Shown one piece after another: positions 56,923 to 64,000 of a stretch of DNA of 64,000 nt. Source of the stretch: JAWLFY01 sp041685355 (GTDB lineage Bacteria; Planctomycetota; Planctomycetia; Pirellulales; Pirellulaceae). The DNA is taken from assembly GCA_041685355.1 (NCBI GenBank), contig JAWLFY010000006.1, positions 1-64,000 of the forward strand. Reading direction: 5' to 3'. The position numbers were made by a program, and so were the translations under genes. The notes under the pieces are model-generated. The model saw nothing but the letters and a program-made list of their open reading frames with translations. It ran no database searches and was not told the origin of the DNA. The stretch's first letter is position 1. Each line of letters begins with the position of its first letter.

Positions 56923-58281
56923 CTAGCGAACGAGACACTCGAAGCGGATCGTTACCGAATCGCCGACCGCCAGTTCGTCGTCGAGCTTCCACTCGAGACG
57001 GGCCGATCCCTCGGGGTTCGGCTCGGCGACGAACGCCGCCCCGACGTCACACTGTTGGGTCCCTTCGACGTAGTCGAGCCGCGTCGTCAAGTTATCGGTC
57101 ACGACGACGTGATCGATCGGCGAGTCGCCGACGTTGTCGACGCGAATCATGAACGTGACGGTGTCGCCGGGTTGGGCGTGGTGCCGGTCGGCGAGTTTCG
57201 CGATCTGCAACCGGCCGCTGTCTGGGAAGTCGTAGACGGTCACCCCTTCGACGCTGCGGTTTTGGGTCAGAACCGGCGGCTTCACGCCGTCGACGGCGAC
57301 CTCGAGCGTGACATTGGTGCTCCACGTGACCGCGTTGGTCGCGGCCCGTTTCAACACCGCGATCTCGTCACGCCGGAGCCGATCGATCTCCAGTACCCGG
57401 ATCCCCGCCACCGCCGCGAGCACGTCGGTCGCCTGTTCGAGTTGCCGGACCCCTTCGACCGGGACCCCGCGATTCCGCTCCCGCATCGCGTCCAAACGCC
57501 GCGTCGCTTCGGACCGCGCCGGGGCGAGCTGATCGGTGACCGTCACGCGAGGTTGAAGGATATCGATTCGGTTCGGACCGACCGGCCCGTCGACCCCGAT
57601 GGCGCCGACGACGCCCTGGCCGGCAACGGCGCCGGTGATCTTCCGCACCGACGCGAACCGGGGCGCGTACAGACAGACGCGATTGCTCGCCCGGAATTCG
57701 ATCTCCCCCGACGTGTTTGTCCCGTGAACGACCGTGTCCTCCGGTTGCAATCCGATGATGTTGTCGTTCCGGTGGAGCCGCGCCGGCGGCGGATGGTCGC
57801 CGCCGTCACAGAGAAACTCTTGGGGGTCGATCCCGAAAAGGTTGTACGTCGTCGGTTGTGCGGCAACGCCGTCGGGAGTCGTCGGAGGACAACTTCCCGG
57901 CGGGCAAGCCCCGGCCAATCCCGTCGGCGGGCAGTCGCCCACGTGATAAGCGACCCGCGTGCCGCGTTCGCCGACTTGCCCGAGGTCACCGACTTGGTAG
58001 GAAGCCCCCGAGACTGCGCTGTCACTCGAGTCACTCGAGACGCGCGAGTCACTCGAGACGCGCGGGGCAGTCGAGACGCGCGGGGCACTCGAGACGCGGG
58101 GGGCAGTCGGGGCAGTCGGGATCGACGGGCCGGCGGCCGAAGGGCCGGGGTTGCCTCCGGCGGGATGACCGGAGCCGGCCGATCCGGCGGACATCGGGGG
58201 GAGCCCGTGGGTGGCGCATCCGGCGGCGGTGATGGCGACTCCGCCGAGCAGGGCGAGGTTCAGGACGATCGATCGTTTCAT
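56923..58281 (-). CDS. DUF11-containing lipoprotein
   Basis: This encodes 452 residues, beginning MKRSIVLNLALLGGVAITAAGC with lipobox Cys22. A Pro/Ser/Gly-rich segment follows, with in-frame 15-bp repeats (SSAPRVS, STAPRVS, SSDSRVS). A middle domain of about residues 150-330 contains 'GIDPQEFLCDGGDHPP' and 'LQPRVTVTDQLAPARSEATRR'. Near the C-terminus is a DUF11 module (VDNVGDSPIDHVVVTDNLTTRLDYVEG), a beta-sandwich repeat common on surface and outer-membrane proteins. The start overlaps the preceding gene's stop by four bases (ATGA), proving tight coupling. It belongs to a three-gene cluster of related envelope proteins (58278 and 59244 genes). Precise function is unknown. Confidence 0.82.
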   Translation of the reverse strand: MKRSIVLNLALLGGVAITAAGCATHGLPPMSAGSAGSGHPAGGNPGPSAAGPSIPTAPTAPRVSSAPRVSTAPRVSSDSRVSSDSSDSAVSGASYQVGDLGQVGERGTRVAYHVGDCPPTGLAGACPPGSCPPTTPDGVAAQPTTYNLFGIDPQEFLCDGGDHPPPARLHRNDNIIGLQPEDTVVHGTNTSGEIEFRASNRVCLYAPRFASVRKITGAVAGQGVVGAIGVDGPVGPNRIDILQPRVTVTDQLAPARSEATRRLDAMRERNRGVPVEGVRQLEQATDVLAAVAGIRVLEIDRLRRDEIAVLKRAATNAVTWSTNVTLEVAVDGVKPPVLTQNRSVEGVTVYDFPDSGRLQIAKLADRHHAQPGDTVTFMIRVDNVGDSPIDHVVVTDNLTTRLDYVEGTQQCDVGAAFVAEPNPEGSARLEWKLDDELAVGDSVTIRFECLVR

Positions 58282-59012
58282 GGCGTCGGCGTCGCTTCGG
58301 GTTGGTAGATCGGGGCCCAGCTCGGGTAGCCGAAGTTGAACTGAGACATCAGTGCCGGGTGTCCCGGAGGCATCCGCGATCCGATTCGGACGATCGCGAC
58401 GGGGCGACCGAGCCGGTCGGCGACCTCCAACGCGTCTTCGTTTCCGGCGATCTCCATCGTTCGCGAGGTCGTCGGCGTCTCGGCGACCGGCAACGCGGTT
58501 TGGGGGTCTTCGAGGTACACGACGCGGGTCACCAGTTGGCCGTCGAGCGCCGCCCGCAGGTCTTGCACGTCGAGCGTGATCGGGATCGGATGGGACGTCG
58601 CGAGTCCCGGCGGCGGGTAGGTCCGGTCGATGATCTCGACCGTCGGATAAAGCTCCGCCCCTTCGGCCCCGGGGATTCCCGTGATCTGGAATCGGTACAC
58701 CGACCCGACACCGAGCCCCGCCATCAGCCGTGGATCCGGTGACGTGAACCCGTCGCTCGCGGCGAGCGCGAACCGGGTCCCGGGCGGGCCGTTGAACGCG
58801 ACCGGTTGGAAGTAGCCGGCGAGCGGTCCGCGGCCCAGCGCTCTCGCCGCGCCGACCGTTCCCGGCGGCATGTCAGCGTTGAACGGCCGATGTCCGGCCG
58901 ACGGCGGCAGGTAGTCCGACGGTTCCGATGCGTGGGCGACGATCGCCCCCGCGGCGACGATCATGAGCCCGTAGCCGAGACAGGCGGCGATGAATTTCGG
59001 TCGGACGGTCAT
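58278..59012 (-). CDS. secreted protein of the paralogous envelope cluster
   Basis: This encodes 244 residues with an export signal (MTVRPKFIAACLGYGLMIVAAGAIVAHA, cleaved after AHA). The folded core, 'VYRFQITGIPGAEGAELYPTVEIIDR' then 'LRAALDGQLVTRVVYLEDP' and 'VADRLGRPVAIVRIGSR', closely resembles the core of the upstream gene product (59244 gene: 'IYRLKLTNVPNREGVELYPTVEL', 'FVTKVIYLPSPE', 'EADRRGSILAIIRLGD'). So the two are paralogs, this one smaller. Its stop overlaps the next gene's start by four bases (ATGA). The family is not known to me by name. The genes are on the same strand in the order 59244 gene, 58278 gene, DUF11 lipoprotein, and look like one envelope-assembly cluster. Confidence 0.75.
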   Translation of the reverse strand: MTVRPKFIAACLGYGLMIVAAGAIVAHASEPSDYLPPSAGHRPFNADMPPGTVGAARALGRGPLAGYFQPVAFNGPPGTRFALAASDGFTSPDPRLMAGLGVGSVYRFQITGIPGAEGAELYPTVEIIDRTYPPPGLATSHPIPITLDVQDLRAALDGQLVTRVVYLEDPQTALPVAETPTTSRTMEIAGNEDALEVADRLGRPVAIVRIGSRMPPGHPALMSQFNFGYPSWAPIYQPEATPTP

Positions 59013-59243
59013 CGGTCGACTCACGGGTTCGGTTCGCGGAGGCCCAGTTCGCCGGAATGACCCGTTCGCCGGAATCCGGTGCCTCTGGGGCGACATTCGC
59101 AGGAGTCAGGGAACGGCAAACGCGGTGTGACTTCGGTCGGGTCTCACCGCGTCGGCTCGATCGTTCGTCTCGGCGATCGCCCGCCGAGAAGCCGCGACCG
59201 GGGTGTCATCTCGACCCGGGTCGCGGCGGAGGGGCGTGGCCGG

Positions 59244-60530
59244 TCAGTGTTTCGACTGGTCCACGCCCTGGCTCGCCCGTTGGTAGTGCGGGCGGCCGCT
59301 GGGAACACCCGGGTGGATGTTCTGCTCGTTGATCCGCACGCGGCTGACCGGGTTCGGATAGCTCATCCCGGGCCGTTGCCGGACGTGCATCTTCATCTTG
59401 TCGACCGGTTGGGGCAGGTGCATCCGGGTGTGGTTCTTGATCACGTGCTTCTGCAACCCGGCGGGGCTCCCGAGCGGAATGTGCGGCGGTCCGGGCAATC
59501 CGATCGGGGTGCCGCTCATCGGCATCCCGTATTGCGGCGCGGTCGCCCCGGAAACCATCCCCGGCAATTGCGGCGGAAGCGGTGCCCCTTGATTCGGCGC
59601 CCCACACCCTTCGGTCATCGCCATCGCGAACGGGGCGGGGAGCCCGTCGATCGGCGGAGCCATCGCCATCCCCATCCCTTCGGCCCCGGACATTTCGATG
59701 TCTTTATCCCCGAGCCGAATGATCGCCAAGATCGACCCGCGGCGGTCCGCCTCCTCGATCGGGTCGATGCCCGGGTCGAGCCGAGTGCTGACGAGGGTGT
59801 CGATCCCGGCCAGCGCGGGACCTTGGAATTCGGGCGACGGCAGGTAGATCACCTTCGTCACGAAGTTCCCGGTCAACACCTGGTCAAAGTCTTCCTCGGT
59901 GAACTGCAGCGGCACCGAATTGTGGGCCAAGTACGCCCCGGTCCGCGGGTTGGCGAACGCGAGTTCGACCGTCGGATAAAGCTCGACCCCTTCCCGGTTC
60001 GGGACGTTGGTCAGCTTGAGCCGATAGATCCCGCCTTGGGGAAAGTTCTGACGGGCCGGGACGATCAGCGGTTCGCTGTCGAAGCCGCCGCCGCCGGTCG
60101 CGTCGTAGTGGACTTGCATCCCGTCGGGCTGGCCGAGCGTGACCTGCACGGTCGGCGTCGTCCCCGGCATCATCATCGGGCCCTGCAGCACGCCACCTCC
60201 GGGCGGAATGTTCGACGGGTTGTGGTCAATCCCGCCGCCCCGCCGGAACCCGGCCTGCATGATTTCGCCCGACTCTTCATCGGCGGCGACCGGTCCCGGC
60301 ATGTCGGCCGGTCCTGACATCCCCGCCCCCATCATCCCGGGGGCGGGCATCGCGCCCATCCCCGGGTTGACCGCCGGCGGGCCGAGAACCCCCGGTCCGG
60401 GACCCCCGACACCGGGACCCGGTTCCATCAGCCGTTGTTCCGGCGGCAGGTTGTGTCGCACCGGAACGCATCCGGTGGCGAGGATCGCCGAAGCCCCCAG
60501 CAGCGACATATGAGCGACGATTCGTTTCAT
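59244..60530 (-). CDS. glycine/methionine-rich lipoprotein, founder of the paralogous envelope cluster
   Basis: This encodes 428 residues, with signal MKRIVAHMSLLGASAILATGC and lipobox Cys21. The ATG at 60530 follows a GGGGGGAAAG ribosome-binding-like stretch. A Gly/Pro/Met-rich linker (GPGVGGPGPGVLGPPAVNPGMGAMP and similar, about residues 40-110) leads to the conserved core at about 165-305 ('QGGIYRLKLTNVPNREGVELYPTVELAFANP', then 'NFVTKVIYLPSPEFQGPALAGIDTLVSTRLDPG'). The C-terminus is Pro/Met/His-rich and basic (KHVIKNHTRMHLPQPVDKMKMHVRQRPG). It shares its core with the downstream 58278 gene. It is probably an outer-membrane lipoprotein. The divergent gene at 60950 lies about 420 bases away. 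Confidence 0.75.
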   Translation of the reverse strand: MKRIVAHMSLLGASAILATGCVPVRHNLPPEQRLMEPGPGVGGPGPGVLGPPAVNPGMGAMPAPGMMGAGMSGPADMPGPVAADEESGEIMQAGFRRGGGIDHNPSNIPPGGGVLQGPMMMPGTTPTVQVTLGQPDGMQVHYDATGGGGFDSEPLIVPARQNFPQGGIYRLKLTNVPNREGVELYPTVELAFANPRTGAYLAHNSVPLQFTEEDFDQVLTGNFVTKVIYLPSPEFQGPALAGIDTLVSTRLDPGIDPIEEADRRGSILAIIRLGDKDIEMSGAEGMGMAMAPPIDGLPAPFAMAMTEGCGAPNQGAPLPPQLPGMVSGATAPQYGMPMSGTPIGLPGPPHIPLGSPAGLQKHVIKNHTRMHLPQPVDKMKMHVRQRPGMSYPNPVSRVRINEQNIHPGVPSGRPHYQRASQGVDQSKH

Positions 60531-60949
60531 CTTTCCCCCCGTTCCTTGGGTCGCAGTGTGGACTGCTCGGCTTGATCCTGCAGTCGGATCGACAATGGGT
60601 AGTGACATTCGATGCGATTCGGTGTGACCGGGGTCGACCCCCGATCCTGGCTGGACTTCGGCGGCCTCTGATCTCTACGATCCGCGGCGACACCCAGACC
60701 GGCTGCGTTGTTCGTCATCGGCATGCCCCCCATGGCTTCTTTGATAAATCCGGCACAACCGGACCACGAAGATCCACCGTTACATCTCGATCCCGCGGCT
60801 CGAACCCGTCCGTTCTTCCCCGCCCCGTCGTTCCTACCCCGTCGTTCCCGCCCCGTCGTCCGCGACCCGACATGCGAGCCCCGGCAACCTTCGCCCGAAA
60901 CGATCGCCGCGACCGGCCGCCCAAGGTCGGCGCCGGGCTGCCGCGATCG
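60531..60949. other. intergenic region between divergent genes
   Basis: About 420 bases. It contains the promoters of the lipoprotein (minus) and of the secreted protein (plus), neither of which is recognisable. An in-frame ATG at 60872 could extend the plus-strand gene upstream. Repeated GAGGCGGGG-like phrases (about 60825-60865, CCCCGTCGTTCC twice) are present. Confidence 0.55.
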
Positions 60950-62137
60950 ATGACGCGTTTCCTGTCCGGTGCGCTGCTCCTGTCGGGGGCGGTATTCGCC
61001 GCGGGGGCGGTATTTGCCGCGGGGGAGGGCGCCCAGAACTCCCCGACGTCCCGCCCGCGGCCGGCGAATCGCGACGGCGCGGCGATGCTCGACCGCGTCC
61101 TCCGGCATCTCGTCTTCGGACCCGCCTTTGACGCAAAAGTTCGGCAGCGGGTTTGGGCGTCGGGGCGCGAAGTGATCGGCGTCGGGAGCTACGAACACGC
61201 CGGCGAAGGGAGCGGCCGATTCAACCTGCAATTGACGATGCACGACGGGGACGGAAAACACACGCTGCAACAAATCAGCGACGGGAAACTCGCGTGGACC
61301 CGGCAAGACGTCGCGGGCCGTGTCACGCTCAAACGGGTCAACCTGGGGGCGCTCGACGATTCGATACGGGGCAACGGTTCGACACGATTTGCTGCTCCGG
61401 ATCACGACCGTGGGGGAACCGACTTCCACGAGTGGAGCGAACTCGTCGCCGGTCGCGACGCCGCCGGTGATCCCGGCGCCTCGAGTGATCCCGACGATCG
61501 CTACCGAGCTGACATGCGCGGCGAGCGTCCGATCGACCAACGGCTGCTCGTCGGCGGGTTCACCGAGCTGATCCGACAAGCCGTCCGCGATTACCAATTG
61601 CGTCTCAGCGGCGGCCGCCTCGAGGGGGAACCGGTATGGATCGTCGCGGGGCCGCTACGCGATCGCGCCCGCGCCCGGATCCTCGAGGAATCGGAACGGG
61701 AGGACTGGCCCGATTTGCTCCCGGATCACGTCCGCATCGCGATCACCGCGGACCCCGAACACGAGTCGGGGCTCGGCGCGGGCGTCCCGGTGCGGTTCGA
61801 ATTCTGGCGCGGCCCCCCCACCGGCGCACCGCGGACGTCGTCAGCTTCGTCGGGATCGTCCGAATCATCCGAAGACCACGCCCCCGCCGGCGTTCAAGCC
61901 GATTCGGAGGCCCTCCGTTCCCTCCGTGATCGCGGGGCGTCCGCACCGACATCGGCCGGTCAGATGATCAGCCTGATCGAGTTGTACACGATCCGACCGA
62001 TCGACCCACCTCCCGTCGCCCGGTTCAAATTCGTCAGCGAAGAGTCCGGCGTCCAATTCGTCGACGATACCGATCGCTACCGAGAACTCGCCCGCCGCGA
62101 GATGGCGATCGAACGAGACGCACCCGGATCGGAATGA
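60950..62137 (+). CDS. secreted protein of unknown function
   Basis: This encodes about 395 residues from ATG 60950, with signal MTRFLSGALLLSGAVFAAGAVFAAG (cleavage after AAG or GEGA). ATG 60872 would add a basic N-terminus of 26 residues and remains possible. The mature part has a repeated motif flavour of outer-membrane or periplasmic protein: 'MLDRVLRHLVFGPAFDAKVRQRVWASGREVIGVGSYEHAG' near the N-terminus, 'SGRFNLQLTMHDGDGKHTLQQISDGKLAWTRQ', then a linker and 'LRLSGGRLEGEPVWIVAGPLR'. A Ser-rich stretch (PRTSSASSGSSESSEDHAP) separates a C-terminal beta segment ending IRPIDPPPVARFKFVSEE. I know no family. The strands suggest a lipid- or glycan-binding envelope protein, but this is a guess. 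It converges on a glycosyltransferase gene. Confidence 0.65.
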   Translation: MTRFLSGALLLSGAVFAAGAVFAAGEGAQNSPTSRPRPANRDGAAMLDRVLRHLVFGPAFDAKVRQRVWASGREVIGVGSYEHAGEGSGRFNLQLTMHDGDGKHTLQQISDGKLAWTRQDVAGRVTLKRVNLGALDDSIRGNGSTRFAAPDHDRGGTDFHEWSELVAGRDAAGDPGASSDPDDRYRADMRGERPIDQRLLVGGFTELIRQAVRDYQLRLSGGRLEGEPVWIVAGPLRDRARARILEESEREDWPDLLPDHVRIAITADPEHESGLGAGVPVRFEFWRGPPTGAPRTSSASSGSSESSEDHAPAGVQADSEALRSLRDRGASAPTSAGQMISLIELYTIRPIDPPPVARFKFVSEESGVQFVDDTDRYRELARREMAIERDAPGSE

Positions 62138-62153
62138 CCCGGTGCCAAGCCGC

Positions 62154-62846
62154 TCACCGATACCAACGACTCAGCCTTTCCGGGGACGCCCCGGCGGCGT
62201 AGGCGATTTGGATCTTCCAATTGCGGAGCGTTTGCCGGACGACGCCGGTCCGCTCCCAACGCCGCGGGCTGGTCACCACCGGGCCCTCGAGTCGTCGCGG
62301 CGGCCCTGCCGGTCGGAGTCGCCGCGCCATCTCGACGTCTTCCATCAAGGGGATCTCCGGGAAGCCACCGACCCGCTTGAACAGCGATCGACGGACGAAG
62401 ATCGCCTGGTCCCCGAACGGTAACCGCCACCAGCGGATTCGGGCGGCGTTTCCCCATTCGATCCAGCGGAAGACGCGCCGCGGCGAGTCGATCCGTTGGC
62501 GGAACCCGCCCCACTCGGCCCCTTGTGCCGTGACGATCTGTTCGAGACATCCCGGGGTCAGCCGGCTGTCGGCGTGCAAGAACAGGACGAACTCGCCGTG
62601 GGCGAACATCGCCCCGGCGTTCATCTGGATCCCACGCCCCGGGATCGAACGGACGACCGCCGTCGCGCCGCAGGCCCGGGCCCGCGATTCGGTCCCGTCG
62701 TCGCTCCCGCCGTCACACACGATCACCTCCCCCGCCCCGGCGTCCGCCGCCGAACCGATCGCGGCGGCCACGTTCTCCGCCTCGTTCAAGCTGGGGATCA
62801 CGACCGAGACGTCGGCGGTTCGCAGGCCCTCTGGACGCCGCGTCAT
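62154..62846 (-). CDS. family 2 glycosyltransferase (TIGR04283-like)
   Basis: This encodes 230 residues of a GT-A fold glycosyltransferase. The start is ATG 62846, overlapping the permease stop by four bases (ATGA). Motifs: nucleotide-sugar segment 'VSVVIPSLNEAENVAAAIGSA', 'VIVCDGGSDDGTE' with the first Asp pair, 'RGIQMNAGAMFAHGEFVLFLHADSRLTPGCLEQI' with the DxS/DxD-type metal site, and later 'GFPEIPLMEDVEMARRLR' with the ED pair. The short length and 'GFRQRIDSPRRVFRWIEW' are like the TIGR04283 transferase often seen next to redox or surface-glycan genes. No transmembrane helix is seen, so it is likely a cytoplasmic or membrane-associated enzyme. Substrate is unknown. The four-base overlap couples it to the LptF/LptG-like permease, which may point to a lipid-linked substrate. 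Confidence 0.87.
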   Translation of the reverse strand: MTRRPEGLRTADVSVVIPSLNEAENVAAAIGSAADAGAGEVIVCDGGSDDGTESRARACGATAVVRSIPGRGIQMNAGAMFAHGEFVLFLHADSRLTPGCLEQIVTAQGAEWGGFRQRIDSPRRVFRWIEWGNAARIRWWRLPFGDQAIFVRRSLFKRVGGFPEIPLMEDVEMARRLRPAGPPRRLEGPVVTSPRRWERTGVVRQTLRNWKIQIAYAAGASPERLSRWYR

Positions 62847-63982
62847 GCCGTTTGCACGTCCCGGAACCGGACGTACGCGAGCGGGCCGAGAACCAAGAGC
62901 GGGACCCACGCCGCGATCGCCGGGGTGAGCAGGTAACCGTTGCTACCCAACATCCCCGCGACCGTCTTGACGAAGAAAAACAGCAGCACCAGCCCGATCG
63001 CGGCCCCGATCAGGACAAACAACCCCTTCCCTTTGCGGTTCACCGCGAGCGGCAACGCCAACATCACCAAGATCAGGTCCAACAGCGGACGCAGGATTCG
63101 CTCGTGCAAAAACACCCGCAGCGACGTGCTGCTGTGAACCGCCGGGTTCCTCACCCGGCCCGCGAGTTCCCGCACCGAAGCCATCTTCGTCGCCGTCGCT
63201 TTGGTCTGCAGCAGGTCGGGGTCGATCGTCGTCACGACGAAACACTCGCCCGATCGAAGCCACGGGTGGTCACGCCGTGTCAACAACACGGGCCGGTCCC
63301 CGATCGCGACCGAGGATAACGAATCGACGTCGGCCGGCCGGTCGACGCCCCGCAAACGGTATCCGGAGGGTCGCCCGTCGGCCCCCGGTTCCCACACCGC
63401 CGACTCCGCACGAAGGGCATCGCCGAACGTCGGGTAGTCATCGTACAGGGTCAGGTTCGGACGGGTCAGTTCGGACGATTGCGTTCTCAACGAACTGGCC
63501 GACAACAGCACACCCGTCGTTCGGTCATAACGGGGCTGGACCGCCTGCTCGCGGTCTTCCGTCAGGTCCTTCGCCTTCATCGCCAACGAGTCTTGAAACC
63601 GAGGGATGACCCATTCTCGGTTCACCAGCTGAACGATCACCAACACGAACGAAGCCGCGAGGATCGGGCGGAGCAATCGCCCGTGCGAGACTCCCGCCGA
63701 TAGGATCGCCGTCAGTTCGCCGCTGCGTCGCAGCCAGCCGACGGTGAACAGCATCGCCATCACCGCCACGATCGCCGCGGTCCAGTCGAACAACAGCAGC
63801 AAGAACGGTCCGAAGAACAACAGCAGGAACCGCCAGAAATCGTCCCCCGTTTTCGCCTGACGGACCAACTCGTCCATGCTCGTGAACGCGTGAAACACGG
63901 CGAACACGCCCCCCAGCGAACAAAAAATGATCAACACCGTCCGCAAGAACAGGGTCAATACGTAGCGGTCGAGACGGGTCAC
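62843..63982 (-). CDS. LptF/LptG-family lipopolysaccharide export permease
   Basis: This encodes 379 residues from a GTG at 63982. The architecture is that of YjgP/YjgQ (LptF/LptG): three N-terminal transmembrane helices ('LFLRTVLIIFCSLGGVFAVFHAF', 'FLLLFFGPFLLLLFDWTAAIVAVMAML', and 'LLRPILAASFVLVIVQLV'), a large periplasmic beta-jellyroll region (about residues 125-265), then three C-terminal helices ('LLDLILVMLALPLAVN', 'GLFVLIGAAIGLVLLFFFVKTVAGML', and 'LTPAIAAWVPLLVLGPLAYV'). These permeases work with LptB to extract LPS from the inner membrane. Only one of the two homologs is in the window, and F versus G cannot be decided. It ends in an ATGA overlap with the glycosyltransferase. The gene is complete, starting 18 bases before the window end. 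Confidence 0.88.
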   Translation of the reverse strand: MTRLDRYVLTLFLRTVLIIFCSLGGVFAVFHAFTSMDELVRQAKTGDDFWRFLLLFFGPFLLLLFDWTAAIVAVMAMLFTVGWLRRSGELTAILSAGVSHGRLLRPILAASFVLVIVQLVNREWVIPRFQDSLAMKAKDLTEDREQAVQPRYDRTTGVLLSASSLRTQSSELTRPNLTLYDDYPTFGDALRAESAVWEPGADGRPSGYRLRGVDRPADVDSLSSVAIGDRPVLLTRRDHPWLRSGECFVVTTIDPDLLQTKATATKMASVRELAGRVRNPAVHSSTSLRVFLHERILRPLLDLILVMLALPLAVNRKGKGLFVLIGAAIGLVLLFFFVKTVAGMLGSNGYLLTPAIAAWVPLLVLGPLAYVRFRDVQTA

Positions 63983-64000
63983 GGGACGACGGGGGCGCTC

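Noticed and set aside
56657..56992. Small minus-strand open frame between the DUF11 and methyltransferase genes
   Set aside because: It overlaps the end of the DUF11 gene, has unremarkable composition, and shows repeat-like sequence rather than a protein pattern.
60572..60949. 5-prime extension of the secreted protein gene to 60572
   Set aside because: It would cross the start of the divergent lipoprotein gene and lacks a signal peptide at its beginning.

Overview
The window is high-GC chromosomal DNA from a member of the Planctomycetota. Several family-level hallmarks support this. There is a PSCyt/DUF1549-DUF1553 gene directly followed by a DUF1501 gene. There is a PVC-type dehydrogenase with a C-terminal CxxCH cytochrome domain. 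Two very large surface proteins carry the planctomycete N-terminal motif of the LE-x-R-x-L-x-A type, one of them with a C-terminal dockerin. A Ser/Thr kinase has a very long C-terminal tail, a DUF58 protein is present, and there are tandem cysteine-rich outer-membrane barrel proteins and many small lipoproteins. Genus or species cannot be fixed from the sequence alone. I call 41 protein genes and see no rRNA, tRNA or CRISPR array.

Layout. 1-3.5 kb: small secreted proteins or lipoproteins and a XerC/XerD recombinase. 3.5-6.3 kb: a sialidase-sulfatase pair on the minus strand. 6.5-15 kb: a thioredoxin-fold protein, a DUF58 protein, a 1510-residue ceramidase/dehydrogenase/cytochrome fusion and a cysteine-rich HEAT-like protein. 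15-21.3 kb: a YTV-like cysteine-containing secreted protein and a 1746-residue RTX/dockerin surface protein, divergent from a 1712-residue Ser/Thr kinase (21.8-27 kb). 27.2-34.2 kb: the PSCyt-DUF1501 pair, a cytochrome/coiled-coil/WD40 protein and a lipoprotein. 34.4-40.5 kb: a WD40 protein followed by a 1624-residue SdrD/Cna-B plus FG-GAP surface protein. 40.5-47.3 kb, minus strand: holA, a two-gene membrane unit, and a tight operon for siroheme and molybdenum cofactor (cobA-hemD fusion, CMD-family gene, mobA, moeA). 47.4-51 kb: rpsT, then two tandem barrel proteins. 51.6-55.6 kb: ftsY, miaE, a secreted protein and a small zinc-ribbon-like protein. 55.8-60.5 kb: a membrane-anchored methyltransferase-like protein and a DUF11/lipoprotein cluster with paralogous members. 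60.9-64 kb: a secreted protein, a TIGR04283-like glycosyltransferase and an LptF/LptG-family permease.

Two themes run through the window. The first is extracellular and cell-envelope biology: glycan desulfation and desialylation, periplasmic c-type cytochrome enzymes, repeat-rich surface proteins, cysteine-rich envelope proteins and LPS export. The second is an unusual load of short tandem repeats (units of about 9-33 bp). Unrelated unit sequences occur both between genes and in frame inside genes, and one array contains a 100-N assembly gap. Two tandem barrel genes share about 520 nearly identical bases next to a diverged block, which suggests recent duplication or gene conversion. I did not find a clearly new defence or mobile system. 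The strongest leads are the multi-domain ceramidase fusion, the mosaic barrel pair, the anchored methyltransferase, the repeat landscape and the siroheme-Moco operon.
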